A DNA stretch of 64,000 nt from Tessaracoccus palaemonis (lineage in GTDB: Bacteria > Actinomycetota > Actinomycetes > Propionibacteriales > Propionibacteriaceae). The notes under the pieces are model-generated. The model saw only the letters and a program-made list of their open reading frames with translations. It was not told the DNA's origin and made no database searches. Position 1 is the first letter of the stretch, and every line of letters starts with the position of its first letter. Made by a program: the position numbers and the translations under genes. The DNA lies in the NCBI RefSeq assembly GCF_019316905.1, contig NZ_CP079216.1, positions 372,001 to 436,000 of the forward strand, read 5' to 3'. Below are positions 37,359 through 46,294 of this stretch, in pieces.

Positions 37359-38711
37359 TTACTCCTTCGGTGGCGTCACTTCCTCGCCCTGGAACAGCTT
37401 GCCTGACGAGTGCGTGCCGAGCTTCTCGAGGGCCAACCTACCGACCATCATCTGGTTTGTGACCGCGAGCTGTGATCTTCCGTTACTGACGAAGGTGATG
37501 AACCAGGACAGCAGCGTTGTGATGCGCTGCTTGAAGCCGGCGATGTAGAGCAGGTGCAGGAAGAGCCAGGCGGCCCAGGCGATGAAGCCCGTGAGCTTGA
37601 ACCGCCCCACCAGCGCGACGGCGTCGAACTTGGCGATGGTCGCCATGGAGCCCTTGTCCTTGTATGTGAAGGGTCCCGGGTCGGCGGTGTGGTGGAGGCG
37701 GGAGATCAGCACCTTCGCGGCGTAGCGCGCGCTCTGGATGGCGCCCTGCGCCACTCCGGGGACGCCGGGTATCGCGGCCATATCGCCGAGTACGAACACC
37801 TCGGGGTGGCCGGGGATGTTCAGGTCCTTGCCGACCACGACGCGGCCGGCGCGGTCCAACTCGGCGCCGGACTGCTCGGCGATCGTCTTGCCGAGCTCGG
37901 AGCCCTGCACGCCGGCCGCCCACACCTTGCACGCCGACTCGATGTGTTCGACGCTGCCGTCGGCCCTGCGAACGGTGAGCCCCTCGTTGTCGAGGTCCGT
38001 GACGATGCTTTCGAGCTGCACCTCGACGCCGAGCTTCTCCAGCACCTTCTGCGTCTTGGCGCCGAGCTCCGGACCGAACGGCGGAAGGACCTGCTTCGCC
38101 CCGTCGAGCAGGATGACCCGCGCCGAAGCCGGATCGTAGGAGCGGAAGCTCTCGCGCAGCGTCGAGCTCGCCAGCTCCCGGATCTGGCCTGCCATCTCCA
38201 CGCCGGTCGGGCCTGCGCCGACGACGACGAAGGTGAGCAGGCGGCGGCGTTCCTCCTCCGAGGCGAACTCGGCGAGCTCGAAGGACTGCAGGATGCGGGA
38301 ACGCAGCTCCAGCGCGTCGTCGATGGTCTTCATGCCGGGGGCGAAGGTGGCGAAGTGGTCGTTGCCGAAGTAGGACTGGCCGGCTCCCGCCGCGACGATG
38401 AGGGAGTCGTAGCTCGTCTCCTGGAAGTCGTTGTGGAAACGCCACTTCACGACCTTGTTCGCCAGGTCGATGTCGTCGACGAGGCCGAGCAGGACCCGGG
38501 CGTTCTTCTGGTGGCGGAGGATCTCGCGGGTGGGCGGGGCGATGTCGCCAGCCGACAGCATGCCGGTGGCCACCTGGTAGAGCAGCGGCTGGAAGAGATG
38601 GCTGGTCGTCCGTGCGATCAGAGTCACATCGACGTCCGCGCGCTTCAGTGCCTTGGCGGCGAAGAGCCCTCCGAACCCGGATCCGATGATTACCACGTGA
38701 TGCCTGGGCAT
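37359..38711 (-). CDS. ndh: Type II NADH dehydrogenase (non-proton-pumping)
   Basis: A 450-aa FAD enzyme that passes electrons from NADH to quinone at the inner face of the membrane without pumping. The FAD-binding motif is VVIIGSGFGGLFAAKAL at the N-terminus, LFQPLLYQVATGMLS is a family hallmark, the NADH-binding GxGxxG is VVVGAGPTGVEMAG, and the second FAD motif is VFVLGDMA. AIQSARYAAK and the C-terminal hydrophobic amphipathic stretch (WAAWLFLHLLYIAGF) fit membrane attachment. It precedes doxX in the same transcript. Confidence 0.94.
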   Translation of the reverse strand: MPRHHVVIIGSGFGGLFAAKALKRADVDVTLIARTTSHLFQPLLYQVATGMLSAGDIAPPTREILRHQKNARVLLGLVDDIDLANKVVKWRFHNDFQETSYDSLIVAAGAGQSYFGNDHFATFAPGMKTIDDALELRSRILQSFELAEFASEEERRRLLTFVVVGAGPTGVEMAGQIRELASSTLRESFRSYDPASARVILLDGAKQVLPPFGPELGAKTQKVLEKLGVEVQLESIVTDLDNEGLTVRRADGSVEHIESACKVWAAGVQGSELGKTIAEQSGAELDRAGRVVVGKDLNIPGHPEVFVLGDMAAIPGVPGVAQGAIQSARYAAKVLISRLHHTADPGPFTYKDKGSMATIAKFDAVALVGRFKLTGFIAWAAWLFLHLLYIAGFKQRITTLLSWFITFVSNGRSQLAVTNQMMVGRLALEKLGTHSSGKLFQGEEVTPPKE

Positions 38712-38858
38712 GCAGCTCCTTCGAGCAGATAGGGGATTTCGCCAGGACAGCGTAACCTAATCCCCCCGCCAGCCCTGCATGGAGTCCGGCAGACGCCGGG
38801 ACGTTACGGTAGCGTCAGGCGGCGCACGTCGCCTGGAACGAGTCGGGAGTGGGAACAG

Positions 38859-40265
38859 GTGCCGTTGAGCTGGCTGAGAAGCGCGCCCGAGGAACAGCCC
38901 GTGCGACCGTGGTGGTGGGTGTTCGCCGGCCTGATGGGCGTCCTGGTCGTGATGGGGGCCGTCAACGCGGATCTCCACGGGCTCCTGGAGCACCGCGCGT
39001 CCTGGTGGCGTCCGCTGGTCACGTTCCCGGCGCACGCGGTCATCCTGCTCGCCTGGTGGCAGCTCGGCCCCCGGTGGAAGCGCCCGCTGCTGACGGCGGC
39101 ACTCTGGTCCCTGCCGATGATCTTCTCCTTCCCCCTTCACTCACGCGACGTGTACGCCTACGGGGCGACCGGTTGGCAGGTGGACAACGGCTTCGACCCC
39201 TACGTCACGACTCTGGGCGCCGCCGGGCAGCCGGGGCTGCTGGTCGGCATCCACTGGTTCGACACGACCTCGGTGTACCCGTCGCTGCAGCTCGACATCT
39301 TCGGGCTCCTGTCCCGGCTCGCCGGCGCCGACCTGTACTGGACGACGGTGGCCATGCGCCTCCCGGCCGTGCTGGCTCTCGTGATCCTGGCCTTCGTGCT
39401 GCCCGCGCTCGCCCGACGGTTCGGCGTCGATCCCCGCCTCGCGCTCTGGGCCGGGCTCCTGAACCCCGTGATCCTCGTCCAGTGGGTAGGTGGCGTGCAC
39501 AACGACGCGCTGATGGTCGCGCTGGCGGCCGCCGCGGTGCTCGCCGTGTGCGACCTCGGGTGGCGGGGCTGGCGCGGGCTGGTCGTCGGCGGCCTGCTGC
39601 TCGGGCTGGCGATGGGCATCAAACAGTCCGCGGCCCTCTTCGGGCTGGGTCTGGTCGCCGTCGCCTGGCAGCTGCGACGCCGCGACGGGGACGGCTGGGG
39701 CAGGCTCGCCGCCACCGCGGTCGTCCCCGGGGCCATCACGGTGGCCGCCTTCCTCGCCTCGTCGGTCAGCTTCGGCCTCGGGTGGCGCAACCCGACGGCC
39801 GGCAACCCGATCGAGGCGACGAGCAACGCCCCGCTCAGTTGGGTCGCGTCGTTCTTCCGCTACCACGAGCTGCTGCCGGTCGCCACCGCGAACCAGCTCG
39901 TCAGCCTCGCGTCCAGTGTCCTGATCGCCATCGGCATCGTGGTCGTGTGGGTGCTGCTCGGCCCGCGCGGTGACACGGTCGCCAGGCCGTGGCCGTTCCT
40001 CGTCGCGGTGCTCGTGGTCGCCTGCGTGTGCGGCCCGGCGCTGCAGCCCTGGTACGTGACGTGGTTCATCCCCTTCTTCGTGCTGTGCCGACTCGGGGCG
40101 CGCTGGAACCGGTTGTGGCTGCTCGGCGTGCTCGCCGCCGGGCTGCTGCCGCCGCTGCAGGACCTCATCTCCCCGTACGTGGCGATGGCGATCCTCGCTG
40201 TCCCGCTGTTCCTGATGCTGCGCTCCTGGAGCAGGACCGGCTACTCACCCCTGCCCGTCGCCTGA
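38859..40265 (+). CDS. MptB-like polyprenol-phosphomannose-dependent alpha-1,6-mannosyltransferase
   Basis: A 468-aa multi-pass membrane protein (about 11-12 helices). The early loop HSRDVYAYGATGWQ contains the catalytic-type Asp of GT-C enzymes, followed by NPVILVQWVGGVHNDALM and the MGIKQSA motif, all typical of the MptA/MptB group. These enzymes use polyprenol-phosphate mannose to extend the alpha-1,6-mannan core of lipomannan-type lipoglycans outside the membrane. The start is a GTG at 38859 with GGGAG 9 nt upstream. It stands alone, divergent from ndh; the acceptor is not shown by context. Confidence 0.82.
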   Translation: MPLSWLRSAPEEQPVRPWWWVFAGLMGVLVVMGAVNADLHGLLEHRASWWRPLVTFPAHAVILLAWWQLGPRWKRPLLTAALWSLPMIFSFPLHSRDVYAYGATGWQVDNGFDPYVTTLGAAGQPGLLVGIHWFDTTSVYPSLQLDIFGLLSRLAGADLYWTTVAMRLPAVLALVILAFVLPALARRFGVDPRLALWAGLLNPVILVQWVGGVHNDALMVALAAAAVLAVCDLGWRGWRGLVVGGLLLGLAMGIKQSAALFGLGLVAVAWQLRRRDGDGWGRLAATAVVPGAITVAAFLASSVSFGLGWRNPTAGNPIEATSNAPLSWVASFFRYHELLPVATANQLVSLASSVLIAIGIVVVWVLLGPRGDTVARPWPFLVAVLVVACVCGPALQPWYVTWFIPFFVLCRLGARWNRLWLLGVLAAGLLPPLQDLISPYVAMAILAVPLFLMLRSWSRTGYSPLPVA

Positions 40266-40322
40266 GACCGGTGTCCTATCGCCCCGCGACCACGGTGTGA
40301 TGCCCCGCCCTGCGTCGCGCTC

Positions 40323-40328
40323 TAGGGT
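40323..40328 (+). promoter_or_regulatory. Candidate -10 box (TAGGGT) of the ABC ATPase gene, leaderless
   Basis: TAGGGT ends 7 nt before the ATG at 40336, and no ribosome-binding site lies between them. This spacing supports the 40336 start and a leaderless message. Confidence 0.4.
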
Positions 40329-40335
40329 TCCCCGC

Positions 40336-41274
40336 ATGGGATCGGAGCAGTGGGCCGTCGAGGCGACAGGCCTCGTGAAGCGGTACGGCGGTCGCGCCGT
40401 GCTCGATGGGCTGAGCCTGCGGGTGCCGCGCGGCGGCGTGCACGGCCTGCTCGGCCCCAATGGTTCCGGCAAGACCACCACCATCCGCATCCTGCTCGGG
40501 CTCGCCCGCGCGACGCAGGGTCACGCGACGATCCTCGGGCACGACGTGCCCCGCGACCTGCCACACGTCATCGGCCGCGTCGGCGCAATCGTCGAGTCGC
40601 CCAAGTTCGCACCCCGCATGACCGGCCGCCAGAACCTCGATGTCCTTGCCGTGTCGATCGGACAGCCCCGTCGCCGGGTCATGGAGGTGCTGCTGGAGGT
40701 CAGCCTCGTCGCTGACGCCGACCGTCGCTTCGGCACCTACTCGCTCGGCATGAAGCAGCGCCTCGCCATCGCAGCGACGCTGCTCAAGAGCCCGGAACTG
40801 CTGATCTTCGACGAGCCGACGAACGGCCTCGACCCCGTCGGCATCCACGAGATCCGCTCCACGATGCGGGGTCTGGCCGACGCCGGGCGGACGGTGCTGG
40901 TCAGCTCGCACATCCTGAGCGAGGTGGAGCAGATCGCCGACTCGATGTCGATCATCGCCCGCGGTCGACTCGTCGCCGAGGGGTCCATGGACGACTTCCT
41001 CCGCAGCGGCACGCCTCACGTCCGCGTCGTCGTCGATGACCACGTGCGCGCGGCGGAGGTGCTGCGCTCCGCGGGCTGGCGGGTCGAGTCCCAGGATGCG
41101 GGCCTGCGCATCACCTCTCGCGACGGGCGCGAGCCGGATCCCGCCTGCGTCGCGCGGGCTCTCGGCGCCGCGGACCTGTGGCCCCGTGAGCTGAGGGCGG
41201 ACCGGCACAGCCTCGAGCAGGTGTTCCTCGAACTGACCGCGGACACGAACCTGCCGGGCGGGGAGGCTGCCTGA
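40336..41274 (+). CDS. ABC transporter ATP-binding protein (BcrA/CcmA-like)
   Basis: A 312-aa ATPase with Walker A GPNGSGKTTT, Q-loop region, signature YSLGMKQRLAIAATLL, Walker B LLIFDEPTNGLDP and switch His in VLVSSHILSEVE. The C-terminal part (DDHVRAAEVLRSAGW...) is the extension common in multidrug or antibiotic-peptide exporters. I use the ATG at 40336; an upstream ATG at 40297 adds 13 unlike residues. It overlaps the permease gene (TGATG), so the two form a heteromeric transporter. The substrate is unknown. Confidence 0.9.
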   Translation: MGSEQWAVEATGLVKRYGGRAVLDGLSLRVPRGGVHGLLGPNGSGKTTTIRILLGLARATQGHATILGHDVPRDLPHVIGRVGAIVESPKFAPRMTGRQNLDVLAVSIGQPRRRVMEVLLEVSLVADADRRFGTYSLGMKQRLAIAATLLKSPELLIFDEPTNGLDPVGIHEIRSTMRGLADAGRTVLVSSHILSEVEQIADSMSIIARGRLVAEGSMDDFLRSGTPHVRVVVDDHVRAAEVLRSAGWRVESQDAGLRITSRDGREPDPACVARALGAADLWPRELRADRHSLEQVFLELTADTNLPGGEAA

Positions 41275-42149
41275 TGTTCGTTGATCTGCTCAGGGCCGAG
41301 GTCGTCAGGCTCCGCTACCGCCGCCGCGCCACCTGGAGCGTGCTGCTCATGGTGCTGATCGGGGTGCTGCTGCCGACGCAGTGGATGCCCAACGCGCAGC
41401 CGCTGACGACCGCGGAGATCGCGGAGGCGAGGGCCTGGCTGCAGTCGGACATCGCAGCCGGCTACTGCGCCGACGGTTGCACGCTCGACCAGTATCTCCG
41501 CACCGTCCTCGACTTCGAGGACGTGGCGCGGAGCGTCGCGGAGAGCGGACTGTTCGTCGCTTTCGTCGTCTTCTTCATCGTGGTCACCTACGTCGGCTCG
41601 GACTTCGCCTCCGGGGCGCTCGCGACCCAGCTGACCTTCACTCCGAGGCGAAACGCGGTGCTGGCCGCCCGCGCCTGCGGCGGGGCGCTGCTCGGCGGCG
41701 CGCTGATGGGTGTCGCGACCGTCACCAGCAGCTCCGTGTCCATCGTCTGGTACCTGGCCCTGCACGGGTTCGGGTCGGTCGGCGCCGGCGAAGGGCTGCT
41801 GGCGGCGCTGTGGTCCGCGATGCTGTACGGGATTCTGCTCGGGGCCGTGGGCGCGCTGCTGGTGTTCTGCCTGGGCGGATCCGTGCTGGCGGGCGGACTG
41901 GCCCTCCTCACGCTGGTCGCCCAGGTCATCATCGAGGGATTCAGCCCGACCACACCGGCCTGGTGGGTCTACCACGTGACGCCCGTCTGGCAGGGACAGG
42001 CGCTCCTGACCGGGTCTGCCATGTACACGGCCGAGTACACGCGATCGGCCATCACGCGGCCGGAGGCGATCGGCTACCACCTCGTCTTGATCGCGCTGCT
42101 CGCGACGGCCGCGCTGGTCTCCTTCAACCGTCGCGACGTGCGGGGCTGA
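41274..42149 (+). CDS. ABC transporter permease (ABC-2 type)
   Basis: A 291-aa membrane protein with about six helices: ATWSVLLMVLIGVLLP, GLFVAFVVFFIVVTYVG, ALLGGALMGVATVTSS, the paired GILLGAVGALLVFCLGG and LAGGLALLTLVAQVII, and LVLIALLATAALVSF near the C-terminus. An extracytoplasmic loop after helix 1 carries CADGCTLDQYL, two Cys that could form a disulphide. It is the partner of the ATPase gene that it overlaps. Confidence 0.82.
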   Translation: MFVDLLRAEVVRLRYRRRATWSVLLMVLIGVLLPTQWMPNAQPLTTAEIAEARAWLQSDIAAGYCADGCTLDQYLRTVLDFEDVARSVAESGLFVAFVVFFIVVTYVGSDFASGALATQLTFTPRRNAVLAARACGGALLGGALMGVATVTSSSVSIVWYLALHGFGSVGAGEGLLAALWSAMLYGILLGAVGALLVFCLGGSVLAGGLALLTLVAQVIIEGFSPTTPAWWVYHVTPVWQGQALLTGSAMYTAEYTRSAITRPEAIGYHLVLIALLATAALVSFNRRDVRG

Positions 42150-42191
42150 CCGCCGCCACGGCGACGGCGCGGGCACCGGGAGGCCGGCGGA

Positions 42192-42197
42192 TAGACT
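42192..42197 (+). promoter_or_regulatory. Candidate -10 box (TAGACT) of thrC, leaderless
   Basis: TAGACT ends 7 nt before the thrC ATG at 42205, with only GC-rich pyrimidine-biased bases between; no Shine-Dalgarno is present. Confidence 0.4.
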
Positions 42198-42204
42198 GCC
42201 CGCC

Positions 42205-43620
42205 ATGCGCTACGTCTCGACCCGCTCCGACGCGCCCTCCCGCCCGTTCAGCGACATCCTGCTCGCCGGCCTCGCGCCCGACGGGGGTCTGTACCTGCCC
42301 GAGGAGTACCCGCAGGTCGACGCCGAGACCCTGGCGCGCTGGCGGTCCGTGCTCCGTGACGAGGGTTACGCGGCGCTGGCCTTCGAGGTCGTATCCCTGT
42401 TCGTCGACGACATCCCCGCCGACGATCTGCGCGGCATCACGGCCCGCGCGTACGATCCGGCGAAGTTCCTCGACCCGGCGATCGTGCCGGTGACGCAGCT
42501 GAGCGACGGGATGTGGCTCGCGCACCTGAGCAACGGGCCGTCCGCGGCGTTCAAGGACATGGCGATGCAGCTGCTCGGCGAGCTGTTCCCCTACGAGCTG
42601 GCCCGCCGCGGCGAGACCATCACGATCCTCGGCGCCACCTCCGGTGACACGGGAAGCTCGGCCGAGTACGCGCTGCGCGGCAAGGCGGGGGTGAGGGTGT
42701 TCATGCTGTCCCCGGCCGGACGCATGTCGCCGTTCCAGCAGGCCCAGATGTTCTCGATCGACGACCCGGCCATCGTGAACCTCGCCGTCGAGGGCGTCTT
42801 CGACGACTGCCAGGACCTCGTCAAGGAGATCAACGCCGACGCGGTCTTCAAGCTGAAGCACCGCATCGGCGCCGTGAACTCCATCAACTGGGCCAGGCTG
42901 ATGGCGCAGGTCGTCTACTACTTCGCCGCCTGGCTGCAGGTCAGCGACGGGGGACCGGTCAGCTTCTGCGTGCCCTCGGGCAACTTCGGCAACATCGCCG
43001 CGGGCCACATCGCCCGCGAGATGGGGCTGCCCATCGACAGGCTGATCCTCGCCACCAACGAGAACAACGTCCTCGAGGAGTTCTTCCGCACGGGCGTCTA
43101 CCGGGTGCGCGGTTCGGCGGAGACCCTCGCGACCAGCTCCCCGTCGATGGACATCTCCAAGGCCTCGAACTTCGAGCGCTTCATCTTCGACCTGCTGGGT
43201 CGCGACGCGGACCGTGTCCGTGAGTTGTTCTCGCTGGAGCTGCCAGCCAGCGGCTGCTTCGACCTGTCCGCCACGCCGGAGTTCGCGGCCCAGGCCGAGA
43301 GGTTCGGCTTCGTTGCCGGGGCCTCCTCCCACGCGGACCGGCTGGCGGAGATCCGCCGCGTGCGCGGCGCCGACGGGTACACCGTCGACCCTCATACCGC
43401 TGACGGCGTGCACGTCGCGCGGGGGCTGGCCGGGGCGTCACCCGTGGTCGTGCTGGAGACGGCACTGCCCGTGAAGTTCGCCGAGACGATCGTCGAGGCG
43501 CTCGGGTCTCAACCCGAGCGCCCGGCGCGCTTCGACGGCATCGAGGACCTCCCTCGCCACGTCACGCAGATCCCCGCCGATGCGGACGCGGTGCGGGCCG
43601 CGATCGAGGCCGCCGGCTGA
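42205..43620 (+). CDS. thrC: Threonine synthase
   Basis: A 471-aa PLP enzyme converting O-phospho-L-homoserine to L-threonine, the last step of threonine synthesis. It belongs to the longer enterobacterial/fungal-type class: N-terminal MRYVSTRSDAPSRPFSDILLAGLAPDGGLYLP, PLP lysine K117 in PSAAFKDMAMQLLGE, phosphate-binding ILGATSGDTGSSAEYAL, and FCVPSGNFGNIAAG. The length and motifs are normal. It is not beside hom or thrB. Confidence 0.95.
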   Translation: MRYVSTRSDAPSRPFSDILLAGLAPDGGLYLPEEYPQVDAETLARWRSVLRDEGYAALAFEVVSLFVDDIPADDLRGITARAYDPAKFLDPAIVPVTQLSDGMWLAHLSNGPSAAFKDMAMQLLGELFPYELARRGETITILGATSGDTGSSAEYALRGKAGVRVFMLSPAGRMSPFQQAQMFSIDDPAIVNLAVEGVFDDCQDLVKEINADAVFKLKHRIGAVNSINWARLMAQVVYYFAAWLQVSDGGPVSFCVPSGNFGNIAAGHIAREMGLPIDRLILATNENNVLEEFFRTGVYRVRGSAETLATSSPSMDISKASNFERFIFDLLGRDADRVRELFSLELPASGCFDLSATPEFAAQAERFGFVAGASSHADRLAEIRRVRGADGYTVDPHTADGVHVARGLAGASPVVVLETALPVKFAETIVEALGSQPERPARFDGIEDLPRHVTQIPADADAVRAAIEAAG

Positions 43621-43696
43621 CCCGGCCCGCTGGGGCTTGTCAGCGCCCCCTCGGCTGCGGAAGGATCGACAGCAGTCGGACCCCACAGGAGGAATC

Positions 43697-44725
43697 ATGC
43701 GCCGTGCCACGATGATCGGCTCTGTCACGGTCGGCGCCTCGCTGCTGCTGGCCGGCGCTCCGCTGGCCGCGAGCGCCGCCGACACGACCCTCTACTCGCC
43801 CGATTCCCTGGCGATCGTGGGCCTGCCGTACTCGGTCAGCGGCCTCGACTGCGTGTCGGAGGGCAGCGGCCCCGCATCGGTGTTCGTCTCCTTCAACGGC
43901 ACGATGATGTCGCCGACGCTGGAGGACGACGGATCCTGGCAGATCGACTACATCCCCACCGCCGCCGACGTCGACACCCTGACCGTCAGCGCCACCTGCG
44001 ACACGTACACCTCATCGTGGCCCTACGACGGCTACGACGTGGAGGTTCTCGCTGCGCCGGAGACCCCGACGGGCAGCATCACGGATGTGGCAGTGGACGG
44101 CTGCACCCTCCGGGCGAGCGTGACGACCGGCGGGCGCGGCAACGCGTTCTCCGCCCAGGTGGCCCCAGCGGCGGGGCAGGCCTGGGAGTGGGCGTACTAC
44201 GAGCCTGACACCAACGACATCGCCTACGACCTCACGCTCCCCGCTGGCCTCCTCAACCCGGTGGAGCTCAGCCTGACCGGAGCGCCGGCCAGCGGCGGCG
44301 ACCCGACCCCGCTCGACTCCGTGACCTACGAGGTGCCCGCGGACGTGGCCGACGCGTGCGCGGCCGCGGTGCCTGTCTCGCTCGAACTCCTCGACTACGA
44401 CGGCTCAGTCGCTGGCGGCGAGACCATGCTCGTGCGCGGCGAGGGCTACCTGTCTCCCGAGCCGGTCGCCGAGCCGGTGCGCCTCACCCTGACCGGTCCG
44501 TCGGGCACCACAGTGACGCTCGCGACCCTGCCGATCGGCTCCAAGGGCCGGGCGCAGGCCGACGGCGCGTTCCGCGGTACCATCACCATCCCCGTCGGCA
44601 CCGCGCCTGGCAACTACACGCTGACCTCGACCGGCACCGTCAGCGGCCGCTCCGCCGAGCAGCAGGTCACGGTCGTCGCGGCCGGCGGCACCGCCCGCCC
44701 CGGCCTCCCCGCAGCGGGCGACTGA
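43697..44725 (+). CDS. Secreted protein ending in an LPAAG-like motif without membrane anchor
   Basis: A 342-aa protein with a signal peptide (MRRATMIGSVTVGASLLLAG, cleavage near ASA-AD) and Ig-like beta domains. Residues 29-115 and about 225-328 look like separate folds; two Cys pairs (CVSEGS/CDTYTS, and VDGCTL/ADACAAA) could form disulphides. The chain ends ARPGLPAAGD. This resembles the ARPGLPSAG sorting region of the GH101 enzyme, but the stop comes where the hydrophobic anchor should begin. CAGGAGGA precedes the ATG at 43697. The LCP-family gene starts 5 bp after it, so they are probably co-transcribed. Function unknown. Confidence 0.75.
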   Translation: MRRATMIGSVTVGASLLLAGAPLAASAADTTLYSPDSLAIVGLPYSVSGLDCVSEGSGPASVFVSFNGTMMSPTLEDDGSWQIDYIPTAADVDTLTVSATCDTYTSSWPYDGYDVEVLAAPETPTGSITDVAVDGCTLRASVTTGGRGNAFSAQVAPAAGQAWEWAYYEPDTNDIAYDLTLPAGLLNPVELSLTGAPASGGDPTPLDSVTYEVPADVADACAAAVPVSLELLDYDGSVAGGETMLVRGEGYLSPEPVAEPVRLTLTGPSGTTVTLATLPIGSKGRAQADGAFRGTITIPVGTAPGNYTLTSTGTVSGRSAEQQVTVVAAGGTARPGLPAAGD

Positions 44726-44730
44726 CCGCC

Positions 44731-45663
44731 ATGCCCACCCGGCGTCGCCGCGTCCTCGGGTGGGTCATGATCGCCACCGGCCTGCTGGTCGCGCTGGCGG
44801 CGATCCTCCTCGTCGTGGCGTGGCACCGCCTGGTGCAGGTCGACTTCCAGCCGAGCGCCCAGGACTCGCGCGCCGACACCACCTTCCTGGTCCTCGGCAG
44901 CGACGTGACCGACGGCATCACGGAGGCCATCGCCGACGAGCTGGGCCGCGAGGAGGAGCCTGGCACCGCCAGGGCCGACATCATCATGCTCGTGCGCGTC
45001 GCGGCCGACGGCGCCGCGACGGCCGTCTCCGTCCCGCGCGACCTGCTCGTCCTCGACGACGACGGGGACCCGCAGCGCCTCGCGATGCTCTACACCGACG
45101 GTGCCTCCACCCTGGCGCGCGGCGTCTGCCGTGGGCTGGACGTCGGCGTCGACCACGTTGTCGTCGCGAACGCGCAGGCGGTCGTCGACGTGGTCGACGC
45201 GCTCGGCGGCCTGGACGTCGACATCCCCGTCGCCCTCCGCGACGAGCGCTCGCACATCGACCTGCCCGCCGGCCGGCAGACCATCGACGGCATGGAGACC
45301 CTCGGGCTCATCCGGTCGCGGGACACGCAGTACCTCGTCGACGGCCGGTGGGTCCCCGTCGGCCCGGCGGAGGGGGCGCTGCACCGGGCGTCCGCCGCGC
45401 TGGAGGTGCTCGGCGAGCTCCGGACCCAGGCCGCGCGGGCGCCGCTGACGGCGACGGCCGCGGCCGCCTGGGCCGGGCTGCCCCAGGTGACGATCGACGA
45501 GGGCCTCGGCCCCGTCGACCTCGTCCGGCTGGGCGCGGACTTCCCGGCGGGGGAGGTGCTGGCGACGGACCCCGTCGGCGAGGACGACAGCGGCATGACC
45601 CTGGCCGACGGTGCCGCGGACCGGCTCGTCGAGCTCGGGTTCGGGCCCTGCCGCACCAGCTGA
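44731..45663 (+). CDS. LytR-CpsA-Psr (LCP) family cell-wall glycopolymer ligase
   Basis: A 310-aa protein with a basic N-terminus (RRRR), one membrane segment (GWVMIATGLLVALAAILLVV) and an extracytoplasmic LCP domain: FLVLGSDVTD, ARADIIMLVRV, AVSVPRDLLV, VVDALGGLDVDI, and IDGMETLGLIRSRDTQY. The Arg and Asp residues in these segments are those that bind the lipid pyrophosphate. LCP enzymes attach teichoic acids or other glycopolymers to peptidoglycan. It is shorter than many actinobacterial members, which have a C-terminal extension. Follows the secreted protein gene by 5 bp. Confidence 0.88.
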   Translation: MPTRRRRVLGWVMIATGLLVALAAILLVVAWHRLVQVDFQPSAQDSRADTTFLVLGSDVTDGITEAIADELGREEEPGTARADIIMLVRVAADGAATAVSVPRDLLVLDDDGDPQRLAMLYTDGASTLARGVCRGLDVGVDHVVVANAQAVVDVVDALGGLDVDIPVALRDERSHIDLPAGRQTIDGMETLGLIRSRDTQYLVDGRWVPVGPAEGALHRASAALEVLGELRTQAARAPLTATAAAAWAGLPQVTIDEGLGPVDLVRLGADFPAGEVLATDPVGEDDSGMTLADGAADRLVELGFGPCRTS

Positions 45664-45672
45664 GCAGGGCGG

Positions 45673-45678
45673 TAGGCT
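45673..45678 (+). promoter_or_regulatory. Candidate -10 box (TAGGCT) of the DUF1707 gene, leaderless
   Basis: TAGGCT ends 6 nt before the ATG at 45685 (next bases CTCGAC); no ribosome-binding site is present. Same arrangement as upstream of thrC and the ABC ATPase gene. Confidence 0.38.
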
Positions 45679-45684
45679 CTCGAC

Positions 45685-46287
45685 ATGCCTGAGTCGAACC
45701 TTCCCGAGCCTCGGCTGCGCGCCGGCGACGCCGAGCGCGACCGGGCGCTCAACGCCCTCCAGCGCGCCTATGAGGCCGGCCGCCTCGATCTCGAGGAGAT
45801 GCACGAGCGTCAGGAGAAGACGCTGCGCGTGGTCTACACCGACGAGCTGCCCGCGCTGCTCGCGGACCTGCCCGAGGCCGCGGACCTGGTCTCCCCGATC
45901 GTGCCGCCCATGCCCGTCGCGCCCCGCGTCGGCGACCTGCCCGTCATCGAGCAGCCGGGCACCGTGACGATCATGTCGGGCAAGAAGGTCGTCGTCACGC
46001 CCGGCACCCGCAGCGTCTCCGACTTCGCGTGGTGGGGAGGCAACACCTACGACCTGACCCAGGCGATGGGCCCGGGCCGCATCGTGACCCTGAACCTCAC
46101 GGCCATCATGGCCGGCCACGACATCCGCGTGCCGCGTGGCGTGCGGGTCCTCGACCAGTCGATGGCCATCATGGCCGGCAGCGACGTGGACACCAACGCT
46201 CAGGGCGACGGCTCCAACGGGACGCTGGTCATCGAGGGCTTCCTGTTCTGGGCGGGCCACTCGGTCAAGCTCGCCGACAACGCCTGA
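45685..46287 (+). CDS. DUF1707 protein with LiaF-like C-terminal domain
   Basis: A 200-aa protein. DUF1707 spans residues 9-60: LRAGDAERDRALNALQRAYEAGRLDLEEMHER, then YTDELPALLADLP. The C-terminal half (from about 105) is a beta-helix-like stretch of the LiaF/DUF2154 type: VTLNLTAIMAGHDIRVPRGVRV, then MAIMAGSDVDTNAQ and GTLVIEGFLFWAGHSVKL. In Firmicutes the LiaF domain relates to cell-wall stress; whether that holds here is unknown. No membrane segment is seen. It converges with the next gene, stop to stop, with 7 bp between. Confidence 0.82.
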   Translation: MPESNLPEPRLRAGDAERDRALNALQRAYEAGRLDLEEMHERQEKTLRVVYTDELPALLADLPEAADLVSPIVPPMPVAPRVGDLPVIEQPGTVTIMSGKKVVVTPGTRSVSDFAWWGGNTYDLTQAMGPGRIVTLNLTAIMAGHDIRVPRGVRVLDQSMAIMAGSDVDTNAQGDGSNGTLVIEGFLFWAGHSVKLADNA

Positions 46288-46294
46288 CGCGTCG

